NCBI GenBank assembly: GCA_944384995.1
Contig: CALWVN010000004.1
Span: forward strand, 48,993-112,992
From: an uncultured Clostridia bacterium
GTDB lineage: Bacteria > Bacillota > Clostridia > Oscillospirales > Acutalibacteraceae
DNA length: 64,000 bases
Direction of reading: 5' to 3'
The position numbers were made by a program, and so were the translations under genes. Each line of letters begins with the position of its first letter. Position 1 is the stretch's first letter. Under the pieces are notes generated by a model, which was given only the letters and a program-made list of their open reading frames with translations, searched no databases and had not been told where the DNA came from. This document shows, piece by piece, positions 41,901 through 50,202 of the stretch.

Positions 41901-42938
41901 ATGTCCGTAAAAGTTGCAATCAACGGCTTCGGCCGTATCGGCCGTCTGGCGTTCCGTCAGATGTTCGGCGCAGAAGGCTATGAGGTCGTCGCGATCAACG
42001 ACCTGACCAAGCCCTCGATGCTCGCGCACCTGCTCAAGTACGATACCGCACAGGGCGGCTACTGCGGCAAGATCGGCGAAAATCTGCACACGATCTCCGC
42101 AGATGACGAAGCCGGCACCATCACCGTGGACGGCAAGACCTTGAAGATCTATGCTATGGCGAACGCTGCGGAGCTTCCGTGGGGCGAGATCGGCGTAGAC
42201 GTCGTGCTCGAGTGCACGGGCTTCTATTGCTCGAAGGCGAAGAGCCAGGCGCACATTGACGCCGGTGCGAAGAAAGTCGTTATTTCCGCGCCCGCGGGCA
42301 ACGACCTGAAGACCATCGTTTACAGCGTCAACGAAAAGACCCTGACTGCGGAGGACACCATCATTTCCGCCGCTTCCTGCACGACCAACTGCCTGGCGCC
42401 CATGGCGAAAGCGCTCAATAACTATGCGCCCATCCAGAGTGGTATCATGAGCACCATCCACGCTTACACCGGCGACCAGATGATCCTCGACGGCCCGCAC
42501 AGAAAGGGCGACCTTCGCCGCGCACGTGCCGGCGCTGCCAACATCGTTCCGAACTCCACCGGCGCTGCAAAAGCCATCGGCCTGGTTATCCCGGAACTCA
42601 ACGGCAAGCTCATCGGCTCCGCACAGCGCGTGCCCGTTCCGACCGGCTCGACCACGATCCTGACCGCAGTTGTCAAGGGCGCGGACGTCACGGTTGAGGG
42701 CATCAATGCTGCGATGAAGGCGGCTGCGAGCGAGAGCTTCGGCTACAATGAGGACCCGATCGTCTCCTCCGACGTCATCGGCATGCGTTACGGCTCGCTG
42801 TTTGATGCGACCCAGACCATGGTCTCGAAGATCGCCGACGATCTGTATGAAGTGCAGGTCGTTTCCTGGTACGACAACGAGAACTCCTACACCAGCCAGA
42901 TGGTTCGCACCATCAAGTATTTCGCGGAGCTTGCGTAA
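41901..42938 (+). CDS. gap: Glyceraldehyde-3-phosphate dehydrogenase, type I
   Basis: NAD-dependent glycolytic enzyme. The 345-residue protein shows the Rossmann start [14 protein letters not shown], the catalytic Cys160 in ASCTTNC, the catalytic His in [10 protein letters not shown] and the C-terminal W-Y-D-N-E-N-S-Y. The ATG at 41901 follows TTGGAGG; an in-frame ATG five codons upstream is too close to the site. Monocistronic with a strong terminator. Confidence 0.97.
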   Translation: MSVKVAINGFGRIGRLAFRQMFGAEGYEVVAINDLTKPSMLAHLLKYDTAQGGYCGKIGENLHTISADDEAGTITVDGKTLKIYAMANAAELPWGEIGVDVVLECTGFYCSKAKSQAHIDAGAKKVVISAPAGNDLKTIVYSVNEKTLTAEDTIISAASCTTNCLAPMAKALNNYAPIQSGIMSTIHAYTGDQMILDGPHRKGDLRRARAGAANIVPNSTGAAKAIGLVIPELNGKLIGSAQRVPVPTGSTTILTAVVKGADVTVEGINAAMKAAASESFGYNEDPIVSSDVIGMRYGSLFDATQTMVSKIADDLYEVQVVSWYDNENSYTSQMVRTIKYFAELA

Positions 42939-42960
42939 GCAAACCGAATATGACCTCTTG

Positions 42961-42988
42961 CGGGGACGCATTTTGCGTCCCCGTTTTT
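42961..42988 (+). terminator. Terminator of gap
   Basis: A 10-bp stem CGGGGACGCA/TGCGTCCCCG, loop TTT, then TTTTTG. Confidence 0.92.
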
Positions 42989-43050
42989 GTTGCGAAGCGG
43001 TGCGGGATTTGGTATACTGAGCTTAAACGAAAGCGAAAGGAATGGCACGT

Positions 43051-43545
43051 ATGACGCGGGAACAGTATATGCGGCTGGCAGAACCCTTCCAAAAGCATCC
43101 GGCGCTTTTGCGCGCGCTGCGCGGTACGGACAAGGTGCTGACGGCACTCGTGTACTGCGCCTATCCCGCGCTGCTTTGCGTGTTTTTATTTACGCGGGAC
43201 ACGCGCTTTTGGCGGTGCTTGCTCGTGCCGGGTGTGTCGTTCGCGGTGGTGAGCGTCCTGCGCCGCGTCATCAATGCCAAGCGCCCGTATGAGGCGCTTA
43301 AATTTCAGCCGCTGCTTCAAAAGGACAAGCAAGGCGAATCCTTTCCGAGCCGCCATGTGTTTTCGGTATTTGTCATCGCGTTTGCATTTTATTATACGTT
43401 CGTGCCCGCCGGGATCGTGCTGACCGTGCTCGGTGTGCTGCTCGCCGTCGTCCGTGTGGTTGGCGGGGTGCATTTCCCGCGTGACGTGCTCTGCGGCGCG
43501 GCGATCGGAATTCTTTGCGGCGCGGTCGGCTTTTTCCTGCTGTAA
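43051..43545 (+). CDS. PAP2 family membrane phosphatase
   Basis: Lipid phosphatase of the phosphatidate/undecaprenyl-pyrophosphate group. Motifs are in order: N-A-K-R-P-Y-E (C1), F-P-S-R-H-V (C2) and R-V-V-G-G-V-H-F-P-R-D-V (C3), with four to five membrane helices. The 164-residue form from ATG 43051 is used because AAAGGA lies nine bases upstream; the ATG at 43042 directly abuts it. Probably recycles bactoprenyl or phospholipid phosphates at the membrane. Confidence 0.88.
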   Translation: MTREQYMRLAEPFQKHPALLRALRGTDKVLTALVYCAYPALLCVFLFTRDTRFWRCLLVPGVSFAVVSVLRRVINAKRPYEALKFQPLLQKDKQGESFPSRHVFSVFVIAFAFYYTFVPAGIVLTVLGVLLAVVRVVGGVHFPRDVLCGAAIGILCGAVGFFLL

Positions 43546-43599
43546 GCTGCGGGGAAAACATATCAAAGGTGTCTCGCTTGTCCGAAAGCCTTGCGCGCC

Positions 43600-43629
43600 T
43601 TGACACACGTAAGTCATGTGTGATAGGAT
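43600..43629 (+). promoter_or_regulatory. Promoter of the small membrane protein gene, with internal palindrome
   Basis: TTGACA (43600-43605), 18-base spacer, TGA-TAGGAT extended -10 (43624-43629). The spacer and flanks form an imperfect palindrome CACACGTAAGTCATGTGTG, a likely operator position. Confidence 0.5.
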
Positions 43630-43666
43630 ATAGAAGAAAGCGTGGGATAAGAAAGGGGTATGAGAG

Positions 43667-43888
43667 ATGCTTGAGAAGAAAAAATTGGTTTTGGCGATCC
43701 TCAAGTCTATGGTAGGGCTTGCGGTGCTGCTTGCGGGCGTCGTGTGCGGCGCGATGCAGTTCATGTACGGTGCGATCCCGCTGGCGGTCATCGGGCTTGC
43801 GGTGTGCCTGTTTTCGTATCTGAATCTGCGCATCGAAGTGGAGCATGAGGAAGAAAATGAGCCTGCGCAAAACGACACAGAGGGATAA
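43667..43888 (+). CDS. Small membrane protein
   Basis: Not recognised. The 73 residues begin with a basic MLEKKKLVL, followed by two membrane helices (about 9-29 and 33-53) and a strongly acidic tail (EVEHEEENEPAQND). A purine-rich AAAGGGG precedes the ATG. It has its own promoter and a strong terminator. Confidence 0.6.
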   Translation: MLEKKKLVLAILKSMVGLAVLLAGVVCGAMQFMYGAIPLAVIGLAVCLFSYLNLRIEVEHEEENEPAQNDTEG

Positions 43889-43912
43889 ACCATCATAAGA
43901 ATGGGAAAAATG

Positions 43913-43953
43913 ACCCGCCCCGCACATCTTTGGATGTGCGGGGCGGGTTTTTG
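43913..43953. terminator. Bidirectional terminator
   Basis: A 16-bp perfect stem ACCCGCCCCGCACATC with loop TTTG, then TTTTGTG on the plus strand; on the minus strand TCATTTTTC follows. Confidence 0.92.
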
Positions 43954-43977
43954 TGTGAGAAAACAGCCGGCCGGGCT

Positions 43978-45048
43978 TTATGCAGCCGCCCAGCCTGTAT
44001 TCGCGCTCTCGAATTGATGCAACTGCTCGGCGATGGCATACGCCTGCTCCTGCAGCCCCAGGGCCATGCAGCAGTCGTAGTATTCCTCAAGATTCAGATA
44101 CATTTCCTCATATGAGGTGGAAGCGGCAATCAGCGCGTCAAAACCACGCACGATCACCTGCGCCTGTTCCTCGGTCGGCACAAAATAGTCATTATCAATA
44201 TAAGAGACGAATGCGCTTGAGGTCATGTAATAATACTCGGTTACAGGGTCATATTCCAGCATCTTTTCCGTAAAGATGCGCACGTAGTTGTCGTAATCCC
44301 CGTTTTGTAGCATCAGCACGAAGTAGTCTGCCATGAATGTATTATAGCAGGCAAAAGCGTTTTCGTAGATGTCCGCGCAGCTTGTGGAGGGGAAGGTATT
44401 ATAAAAGAGGTCGGGATCGCGCGTGACCTCTGCAAAACACGATTGCAAGCCCACCGTATCGCCGATGCTCATCAAAAACGTATCGTACAGGTCGCAGATT
44501 CCCATCAGTGTGGCGAAATCCCCGGACTCAGCATATGCCGCAAGCTGGGTTTGAGGTGAAAGCGCCTTGCGGGCGAACAGAAAACCGCCGACACCAAACA
44601 GGAGACCGAGCACGACAAGGACGGAAACCACAATGGCGACAATCTTGCCGGCGGAAAGCTTTTTCTTTTGCGGCTGTGCCGCCATATACGGATACGGCTG
44701 CTGCGCAGTGCCATACGGGATATACGGCTGCTGTGCGGGATTGGCGGGCTGTGCACCGTAGGGAATTTGCCCCGCTGCGCCGTAAGGAGACTGTTGTGCA
44801 GGATTGGGCTGCGCGCCGTAGGGAACCTGCCCCTGCGCACCATAAGGGGGCTGTGCGGGATTGGCGGGCTGCGCGCCGTAAGGGATTTGTCCCGCCGCGC
44901 CGTAAGGCGCTTGCTGTGCGGGAGCCGGCTGTGCACTGTCAGACGGCTGCTGCGCGGGGTATGCTTGTTCCGCAGGCGCATTTTCCGCCGGATTGGGCTG
45001 CATATCTTCCGTTGCAGAGGGGTTCGGCAATTTATTGGGTTGATCCAT
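43978..45048 (-). CDS. Single-pass membrane protein with PYGA-repeat cytoplasmic tail
   Basis: A 356-residue protein of unknown function. Residues 1-127 are Pro/Gln/Ala/Tyr-rich and disordered, with three near-identical 20-residue repeats of the form PYGAxGQxPYGAQPxNPAQ (48-107). A Lys-Lys-Lys stop, a membrane helix (about 134-158) and an acidic, Tyr/Phe-rich extracellular domain (165-356) follow. The tail resembles those of zinc-ribbon/DUF membrane sensors in Gram-positives. Encoded repeats make this stretch prone to length change. Monocistronic. Confidence 0.75.
   Translation of the reverse strand: MDQPNKLPNPSATEDMQPNPAENAPAEQAYPAQQPSDSAQPAPAQQAPYGAAGQIPYGAQPANPAQPPYGAQGQVPYGAQPNPAQQSPYGAAGQIPYGAQPANPAQQPYIPYGTAQQPYPYMAAQPQKKKLSAGKIVAIVVSVLVVLGLLFGVGGFLFARKALSPQTQLAAYAESGDFATLMGICDLYDTFLMSIGDTVGLQSCFAEVTRDPDLFYNTFPSTSCADIYENAFACYNTFMADYFVLMLQNGDYDNYVRIFTEKMLEYDPVTEYYYMTSSAFVSYIDNDYFVPTEEQAQVIVRGFDALIAASTSYEEMYLNLEEYYDCCMALGLQEQAYAIAEQLHQFESANTGWAAA
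44728..44907. repeat. Tandem 60-bp coding repeats
   Basis: Three consecutive repeats of about 60 bases encode the PYGA units at residues 48-107 of the membrane protein. Variation between copies is small (QGQV instead of AGQI in the second). Confidence 0.8.
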
Positions 45049-45183
45049 GGTATCCTCCTTGCTTTATAGCAGAACTTCTCCGCTTCCATAGTACAGGAAA
45101 GCGCGGCGCCCGTCAAGCGAATAAATCTTACAAATATTTACAAACCATCTGTACGAACACAAGCGATATCGAAAATTCGGCAG

Positions 45184-45212
45184 TTGACTTTTTGGGTGAT
45201 CCGGTTTATACT
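45184..45212 (+). promoter_or_regulatory. Promoter of the thiamine transport operon
   Basis: TTGACT, 17-base spacer and TATACT, 25 bases upstream of the riboswitch. Confidence 0.75.
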
Positions 45213-45237
45213 GCATATAAAGTCTTATGACAAGAAA

Positions 45238-45325
45238 CAGGGGGGCTGGCGCCAAGCCGGCTGAGATAAAGGATAGCGCTCCTTTGACCCTACGACCTGA
45301 TGCGGGTAATGCCGCCGTAGGAAGC
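45238..45325 (+). promoter_or_regulatory. TPP riboswitch (THI box)
   Basis: Conserved THI elements are in order: GGGG, GGCTGAGA (about 45259-45266), GACCC, ACCTGATGCGGGTAATGCC and GTAGG. It senses thiamine pyrophosphate and controls the downstream terminator hairpin, shutting the ABC transporter operon when thiamine is plentiful. Confidence 0.95.
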
Positions 45326-45350
45326 TTTTTGTTTTGCGTGAAAACATCGA

Positions 45351-45388
45351 AAGCCTTACGACAGCTTGCCGTAAGGCTTATTTTTTTG
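45351..45388 (+). terminator. Riboswitch expression-platform terminator
   Basis: A 10-bp stem AAGCCTTACG/CGTAAGGCTT, nine-base loop, then ATTTTTTT. It lies between the TPP aptamer and the first gene, and would form when the aptamer is bound. Confidence 0.92.
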
Positions 45389-45406
45389 CAAACGGAGGAA
45401 AAAACA

Positions 45407-45706
45407 ATGAAAGCAAGCGTAGCCATCCAGGTCCTGCCCGGCGTGCAGGATACGAAAGAAGTCGTGCGGATCGTAGACGAGGTCATCGACTATATCGCGT
45501 CCACAGGACTTCACTATTCTGTCGGCCCCTTTGAGACGACCATCGAGGGCGAGGATTACGATCAACTGATGGAGATCGTCAAAGAGTGCCAGCACGTCGC
45601 CGTGCGTGCGGGCGCGCCGTCGGTTTCCGCCTATGTCAAAATTTCGTACAAGCCCGAGGGCGGGGTGCTGACCATTGACGAAAAAGTTACAAAACATCAC
45701 AAATAA
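45407..45706 (+). CDS. Thiamine-binding protein, MTH1187/YkoF family
   Basis: A 99-residue ferredoxin-like fold protein that binds thiamine or its pyrimidine in the cytoplasm. It shows the family strand pattern K-A-S-V-A-I-Q-V-L-P, a Y-S-V-G-P-F-E-T-T-I-E-G motif and a long V-K-E-C-Q-H-V-A helix. ATG follows CGGAGGAA. First gene after the TPP switch; its end overlaps the permease start by 32 bases. Confidence 0.9.
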   Translation: MKASVAIQVLPGVQDTKEVVRIVDEVIDYIASTGLHYSVGPFETTIEGEDYDQLMEIVKECQHVAVRAGAPSVSAYVKISYKPEGGVLTIDEKVTKHHK

Positions 45707-46451
45707 GCTGTCGCCCATCGCGGCGCTGCTTGTGGTCGTGGCGCTTTGGGCGGCGGCGACGGGCTTTGAATGGGTTCCGGCGTTCATGCTGCCGTCTCCG
45801 CGCGCGGTGCTCGATGCATTCGTTTCGGATTTCCCGCTGCTCTTGCAGCATGCGGGCGTGACGCTGTGCGAAGCGTTCGCAGGGCTTACGATCGGTGTGC
45901 TGCTCGCCTTTGTGCTCGCGGCGTTGATGAACCGCTTTGCGTTTCTTTACAAGGCGCTTTACCCGGTGCTGGTCATCACGCAGACCATCCCGACCATCGC
46001 CATCGCACCGCTTTTGGTGCTGTGGATGGGCTTCGGTATGGCGCCGAAGATCACGCTGGTCGTCATCACCACGTTCTTCCCCATCGCCGTAAGTCTTTTG
46101 GACGGCTTTCGCAGTGCCGACGCGGATGCGGTCAATCTGCTGCGCAGCATGGGCGCGGGCAGGCTCAAAATTTTCCGCCATGTGCTCATGCCCTCGGCGC
46201 TCGGCTCATTTTTTGCGGGGCTGAAAGTCTCTGCCTCCTATGCGGTGGTGGGCGCGGTCATTTCGGAATGGCTCGGCGGCTTTGAGGGCTTGGGCGTATA
46301 TATGACGCGCGTGCAAAAAGCATATGCGTTTGACAAGATGTTTTCCGTGATCTTATTTATCACGCTCATAAGTCTCGTGCTGATGTGGGGCGTGACGCTG
46401 CTGCGGTATCTTGTGATGCCGTGGGAACGAAAGGAGAAAGAGAGCAAATGA
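45675..46451 (+). CDS. thiX: ABC transporter permease for thiamine precursor (ThiX-like)
   Basis: Membrane subunit of a hydroxymethylpyrimidine or thiamine-precursor importer. The 258-residue protein has about six helices and the ABC-permease EAA motif (F-R-S-A-D-A-D-A-V-N-L-L-R-S-M-G-A-G-R-L-K) facing the ATPase. TTG start after GGGGTG, inside the end of the binding-protein gene. Coupled to thiY by an ATGA overlap. Confidence 0.88.
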   Translation: MTKKLQNITNKLSPIAALLVVVALWAAATGFEWVPAFMLPSPRAVLDAFVSDFPLLLQHAGVTLCEAFAGLTIGVLLAFVLAALMNRFAFLYKALYPVLVITQTIPTIAIAPLLVLWMGFGMAPKITLVVITTFFPIAVSLLDGFRSADADAVNLLRSMGAGRLKIFRHVLMPSALGSFFAGLKVSASYAVVGAVISEWLGGFEGLGVYMTRVQKAYAFDKMFSVILFITLISLVLMWGVTLLRYLVMPWERKEKESK

Positions 46452-47461
46452 AATCGATTTTGAAAAAGCTCGGCGCGCTGCTTTTGTGTGCGGCGATGCT
46501 GTTTTCGCTGGCGGCGTGCGCGGGCGACCAAACCGGGAATGGCGATCTGACGGAGATCACCCTGTCGCTCGACTGGACGCCGAACACCAACCACACCGGC
46601 ATTTATGTGGCGCTCGCCAACGGCTATTTTGAAGAAGCGGGCCTTTCCGTTACCGTGGTGCAGCCGCCCGAAACGGGCGCGGCAGCCATGTGTGCGGCGG
46701 GGCAGGCGCAGTTTGCCGTAGAAGCGCAGGACACGCTTGCCGCAGCGTTTGTGACGGACGAGCCCTTGGGCATTACGGCGGTGGCGGCGCTTTTGCAGCA
46801 TAATACCTCCGGTATCATCTCGCGCGCGGGCGAGGGGATGGACAGACCGAAAGGTCTTGAGAACCACACCTATTCCACCTGGGATTCGCCTATCGAGCTT
46901 GCCACGCTGCGCGCGGTCGTCGAGCGTGACGGCGGCGATTTTGACAAGGTGAATCTGATCCCCAATACCATCACCGACGAAGCGGGTGCACTGCGCGAGC
47001 ATCTGACGGATGCGATCTGGGTGTTTTACGGCTGGGGCTGCATCGCGGCCGAGCTTTCGGGTTTGGATTTCGACTATTTCAATTTCAAGGACATCGATCC
47101 CGTGTTCGATTACTACACGCCGGTGCTCATTGCAAACAATACATTTTTGGAGGAGCACCCCGACGAGACGCGGGCGTTCCTCGACGCTTTGCGCAAGGGC
47201 TATGAATACGCGATCGACAATCCCGAAGAGGCGGCGCAGATCCTTGTGGACGGCGATACCACCGGGTCACTTCGCGATTCGCTGGAGCTTGTGACCGCAA
47301 GCCAGAAGTGGATCTCCGAGCAGTATAAGGCGGAGGTCGAGCAGTGGGGCTACATCGACCCCGCGCGCTGGGATGCATTTTATGCGTGGCTTTGGGACAA
47401 CGGGCTTGTCGAAAAAGAGCTGCCCGCAGGAACGGGGTATACGAATGCCTACCTCTCCTGA
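46448..47461 (+). CDS. thiY: Substrate-binding lipoprotein for thiamine precursor (NMT1/THI5-like)
   Basis: Extracytoplasmic binding protein. A lipoprotein signal with lipobox L-A-A-C at residues 22-25 is followed by the NMT1-type domain: L-D-W-T-P-N-T-N-H-T-G near 41, P-P-E-T-G-A-A-A-M, and the Cys/Trp-rich W-V-F-Y-G-W-G. It probably binds HMP or formylaminopyrimidine. The 337-residue size is normal for the family. Confidence 0.9.
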   Translation: MKSILKKLGALLLCAAMLFSLAACAGDQTGNGDLTEITLSLDWTPNTNHTGIYVALANGYFEEAGLSVTVVQPPETGAAAMCAAGQAQFAVEAQDTLAAAFVTDEPLGITAVAALLQHNTSGIISRAGEGMDRPKGLENHTYSTWDSPIELATLRAVVERDGGDFDKVNLIPNTITDEAGALREHLTDAIWVFYGWGCIAAELSGLDFDYFNFKDIDPVFDYYTPVLIANNTFLEEHPDETRAFLDALRKGYEYAIDNPEEAAQILVDGDTTGSLRDSLELVTASQKWISEQYKAEVEQWGYIDPARWDAFYAWLWDNGLVEKELPAGTGYTNAYLS

Positions 47462-48200
47462 CGCGGTGCTGCGCGCCGAGCACATCTCTAAAAGCTTCGG
47501 TGACCACAAGGTGCTCGAGGACGTGAGCATTTCCCTGCAAAAAGGGGAGCTCGTCTGCTTGCTCGGCATCAGCGGTGCGGGAAAGACAACGCTGTTCAAC
47601 ATTTTGTCGGGACTTATGCAGCCCGACAGCGGGCATGTGTATGTAAACGGCGCGGAGACGACCGGGCAGCCCGGCAAGATCAGCTATATGCTGCAAAAGG
47701 ATCTGCTTTTGCCGTTCCGCACGGTGCTCGACAATGTTGCGCTGCCCTTGATGCTGCGCGGCGTGCCGAAAAAAGAGGCGCGCGAGCAGGCGGCGTCGCA
47801 TTTTGCGCGGTTCGGGCTTGCGGGAACGGAAAAGAAATATCCCGACAAGCTTTCGGGCGGCATGCGCCAGCGCGCGGCGCTTTTGCGCACCTACCTTGCT
47901 TCCGACGGAATTGCGCTATTGGACGAGCCGTTCAGTGCGCTGGACACCATCACCAAGGGCGCCATTCACGAATGGTACCTTGACATCATGCGCGACATTG
48001 AGCTTACGACCTTGTTTATCACGCACGACGTGGACGAGGCGGTCAAGCTGTCCGACCGCGTGTGCATTTTGGGCGGCAGCCCCGGGACGATCTTTGCACA
48101 GATCCCCATAGAAGAGCTGCGTCCGCGCGCGCATGACTTCATGCTCGGCGAAGCCTTTCTCGGCTACAAGCGGAAAATTTTTGAAGCGCTGCAGCTGTAA
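47445..48200 (+). CDS. thiZ: ABC transporter ATP-binding protein (ThiZ-like)
   Basis: Energises the thiamine-precursor importer. Walker A GISGAGKTT near residue 41, Q-loop in Y-M-L-Q-K-D, signature L-S-G-G-M-R-Q-R, Walker B I-A-L-L-D-E-P and H-loop L-F-I-T-H-D. The ATG at 47445 overlaps the thiY end by 17 bases, the fourth overlapping or coupled gene in this operon. 251 residues. Confidence 0.92.
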   Translation: MPTSPDAVLRAEHISKSFGDHKVLEDVSISLQKGELVCLLGISGAGKTTLFNILSGLMQPDSGHVYVNGAETTGQPGKISYMLQKDLLLPFRTVLDNVALPLMLRGVPKKEAREQAASHFARFGLAGTEKKYPDKLSGGMRQRAALLRTYLASDGIALLDEPFSALDTITKGAIHEWYLDIMRDIELTTLFITHDVDEAVKLSDRVCILGGSPGTIFAQIPIEELRPRAHDFMLGEAFLGYKRKIFEALQL

Positions 48201-48217
48201 ACAGAAAAACGCTATAA

Positions 48218-48256
48218 CGGGCGTCTGTTCCTTTCGGAACGGGCGCCCGCTTTTGT
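48218..48256 (+). terminator. Terminator of the thiamine transport operon
   Basis: A 14-bp stem CGGGCGTCTGTTCC with GGAACGGGCGCCCG (two wobbles), loop TTTC, followed by CTTTTG. Confidence 0.82.
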
Positions 48257-48324
48257 AAACAAACCGAAAAACGGGGATGCCGTATGCACGGCGTCCCCTT
48301 GTGCTTTTTCCTGCGTGTTTGTCG

Positions 48325-48639
48325 TCAGCTTACCGCGTCTGAGACCGCGTCGCCCGCACCCGTGACGAGGTCCTCTGCGACGTCGCCTGCGCCGGAAACA
48401 AGATCTCCGGCCGCATCGCCTGCGTCGGAAACCGCATCGCCCACGGCATCGCCCGCGTCTTGCGCGGCTTCGCCTACGGCGTCTCCGGCGTCGGAGACCG
48501 CGTCGCCTGCGTCCGTCATCATGTCTTGTGCATCCGTCATCAAATCCGTGCCCGCATTGTCGTCATTGCCGCCGCATGCCGCTAAGAACACACAGAGCAC
48601 AACGGCGACCGCCGCCAGGATCCATATGGTTTTTTTCAT
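48325..48639 (-). CDS. Acidic Ala/Asp-repeat lipoprotein
   Basis: A 104-residue lipoprotein: basic start, hydrophobic core, lipobox L-A-A-C (Cys22), then a low-complexity tail built from D-A-G-D-A-V units with Asp, Ala, Gly and Val repeating at short period. The tail is probably a long amphipathic helix or coiled coil on the outer face of the membrane. Family not recognised. It lies 62 bases after ypeB on the same strand, which hints at a role in spore membrane or germination. Confidence 0.72.
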   Translation of the reverse strand: MKKTIWILAAVAVVLCVFLAACGGNDDNAGTDLMTDAQDMMTDAGDAVSDAGDAVGEAAQDAGDAVGDAVSDAGDAAGDLVSGAGDVAEDLVTGAGDAVSDAVS

Positions 48640-48701
48640 AGTAAGTCCCTCTTTTTTACGTTTTCGGACGTCTCTATTTTTTACCGAAAAATTTGATTTA
48701 T

Positions 48702-50045
48702 TCATTTTGTCAAAACGCCGTCATCGCCGTAAAGCAGCAGCAAAATTTCTTCCTCATAACCTGTCTGCGTGCTGATATAGACTAAGAATTCTTCGTCGCT
48801 TTTGTTTTTGCAGTGGAACTCATAGGTGAGCACTTCCCCGCCGCTGTCGGTCGGGATCACGGCAAGACGCGCGTCCGTGACCGTCAAAAGGGGACTGACA
48901 TTCGCCTCGGCCGCTTCGCGCGTCACTGCGGGCGCGGTATAGGTGCGCGCCTTGTGGTTCATCACGTAACCGCGGCAGTCCGCCGAAAGCACCGTGCCGT
49001 CCGCAAGGCTCACGCTGACCTTGATGAGATCGGGATAGCAGATATAGCCGTTTTCCGTGAAGGCGTAGTTAATGGTGCAAATGCCGTCGGAGACCGTGTA
49101 ATAGCTTTCCTGCATATCGGTAAACCCGCAGTGCGTCAGAAAGTCGGCGGCGTAAGTGCGCGCATCCTCATATTGAAGCGTCGCCTCGCCCACAAAGCTG
49201 CCCGAAAGCAGATACAAAAGATATCCCCCGCGCTTTGTAACGGCGATAGTCGCGTCCTCCGTCCCGAACACGTAAGCGGCGGAATTGTCCTCCTCCGTGC
49301 CGACAAAGGTCAGCGCATCCTTTTCCATACCCAAAATCTCCGCCGCGCGCTCGTGCGCCTGCTCCCGGGTGAGCTCCTCGGCTGCGACAAGCAGCTCAGA
49401 TTCCATCTGATTGATATGATCTGAGAACGGGCCGTCATAAATGAGCGACGGATATTCCGTCAGCGCCTGTTCGGTGTCCTCCATATCGCCGGAAAGCGTG
49501 CCGATCTGTTCGGTATCCGCAGCAAGCGTGTTTTCTGCGGCGGTAAAGTCCAAAAACCCTTCGTAAAGCTGTGTGCGCATATCAGAGATCTGTGTGCTTA
49601 AGGTCTCTGCGAAATCCAAAAGCGCAAACATCTGTTGGCGTTCGTCATCGGTGATCTGCTCGCCTGCCTCCACCTTGCGGCTTAAAGACATGACAAAATC
49701 ACCGACCTGCGACAGGAATTTGTACGTGTTGTCAAGCCTTGTGTCCGAAAGCGGCAGGACCGCAAGGCTGCTTTTTGCCGATGTCGCTTCGCGCCAAAGC
49801 TCGGTCGCCATGGTGCCGAGCATCGGTGCGGTGTTGGCATACACGCCCTTTTGCAGGTTCGTCTGCATACTGCTTAAGGAATCGTCCAATTCTGCGAGCG
49901 CCCGTTCGCCCGAAGCGCGCAGCTGCCGTTCATATCGGTTCGCACGCACCGTACCGGCTATGGCAAAGGCAGACAGCGTGAGCACAACCGCCGCCGCAAA
50001 AGAAAAGAGCCGGATCCGGCTTCGTTTGGACTTAGGTTTCCCCAT
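48702..50045 (-). CDS. ypeB: Germination protein YpeB
   Basis: Stabilises and controls the spore cortex-lytic enzyme SleB in Bacillus-type spores. The 447-residue protein has an N-terminal membrane helix (about 13-33), a long helical domain (40-210) and C-terminal PepSY-like repeats (A-A-E-I-L-G and A-R-T-Y-A-A-D-F-L). The ATG at 50045 lies six bases after GAGGTG; a GTG three codons earlier is worse. sleB, the usual partner, is not adjacent. Confidence 0.88.
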   Translation of the reverse strand: MGKPKSKRSRIRLFSFAAAVVLTLSAFAIAGTVRANRYERQLRASGERALAELDDSLSSMQTNLQKGVYANTAPMLGTMATELWREATSAKSSLAVLPLSDTRLDNTYKFLSQVGDFVMSLSRKVEAGEQITDDERQQMFALLDFAETLSTQISDMRTQLYEGFLDFTAAENTLAADTEQIGTLSGDMEDTEQALTEYPSLIYDGPFSDHINQMESELLVAAEELTREQAHERAAEILGMEKDALTFVGTEEDNSAAYVFGTEDATIAVTKRGGYLLYLLSGSFVGEATLQYEDARTYAADFLTHCGFTDMQESYYTVSDGICTINYAFTENGYICYPDLIKVSVSLADGTVLSADCRGYVMNHKARTYTAPAVTREAAEANVSPLLTVTDARLAVIPTDSGGEVLTYEFHCKNKSDEEFLVYISTQTGYEEEILLLLYGDDGVLTK

Positions 50046-50121
50046 ATCGTTCACCTCGTGGATAGATTTTGCAGTCGCGCCGAAAATATACGAAAAAAAC
50101 CGCAGAAATCACGGTTTTTGT

Positions 50122-50150
50122 TTGCCAAAAGGGCGTTCCTCGTGTATAAT
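50122..50150 (+). promoter_or_regulatory. Promoter of the nifS-to-TPM gene run
   Basis: TTGCCA, 17-base spacer and consensus TATAAT, 53 bases before nifS. No terminator is seen in the following 9.9 kb of same-strand genes. Confidence 0.72.
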
Positions 50151-50202
50151 ATAAAATCGGAATCGTATTGTTCCGCAAAACGCCGCAGAAAGGAGCCGCC
50201 GC

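Noticed and set aside
45227-45406. N-terminal extension of the thiamine-binding protein frame
   Set aside because: It would run through the TPP aptamer and terminator; the ATG at 45407 has a proper ribosome site.
48340-48545. CRISPR-like repetitive stretch
   Set aside because: Short-period repeats without unique spacers; they are codons for the D-A-G-D-A-V tail of the lipoprotein.
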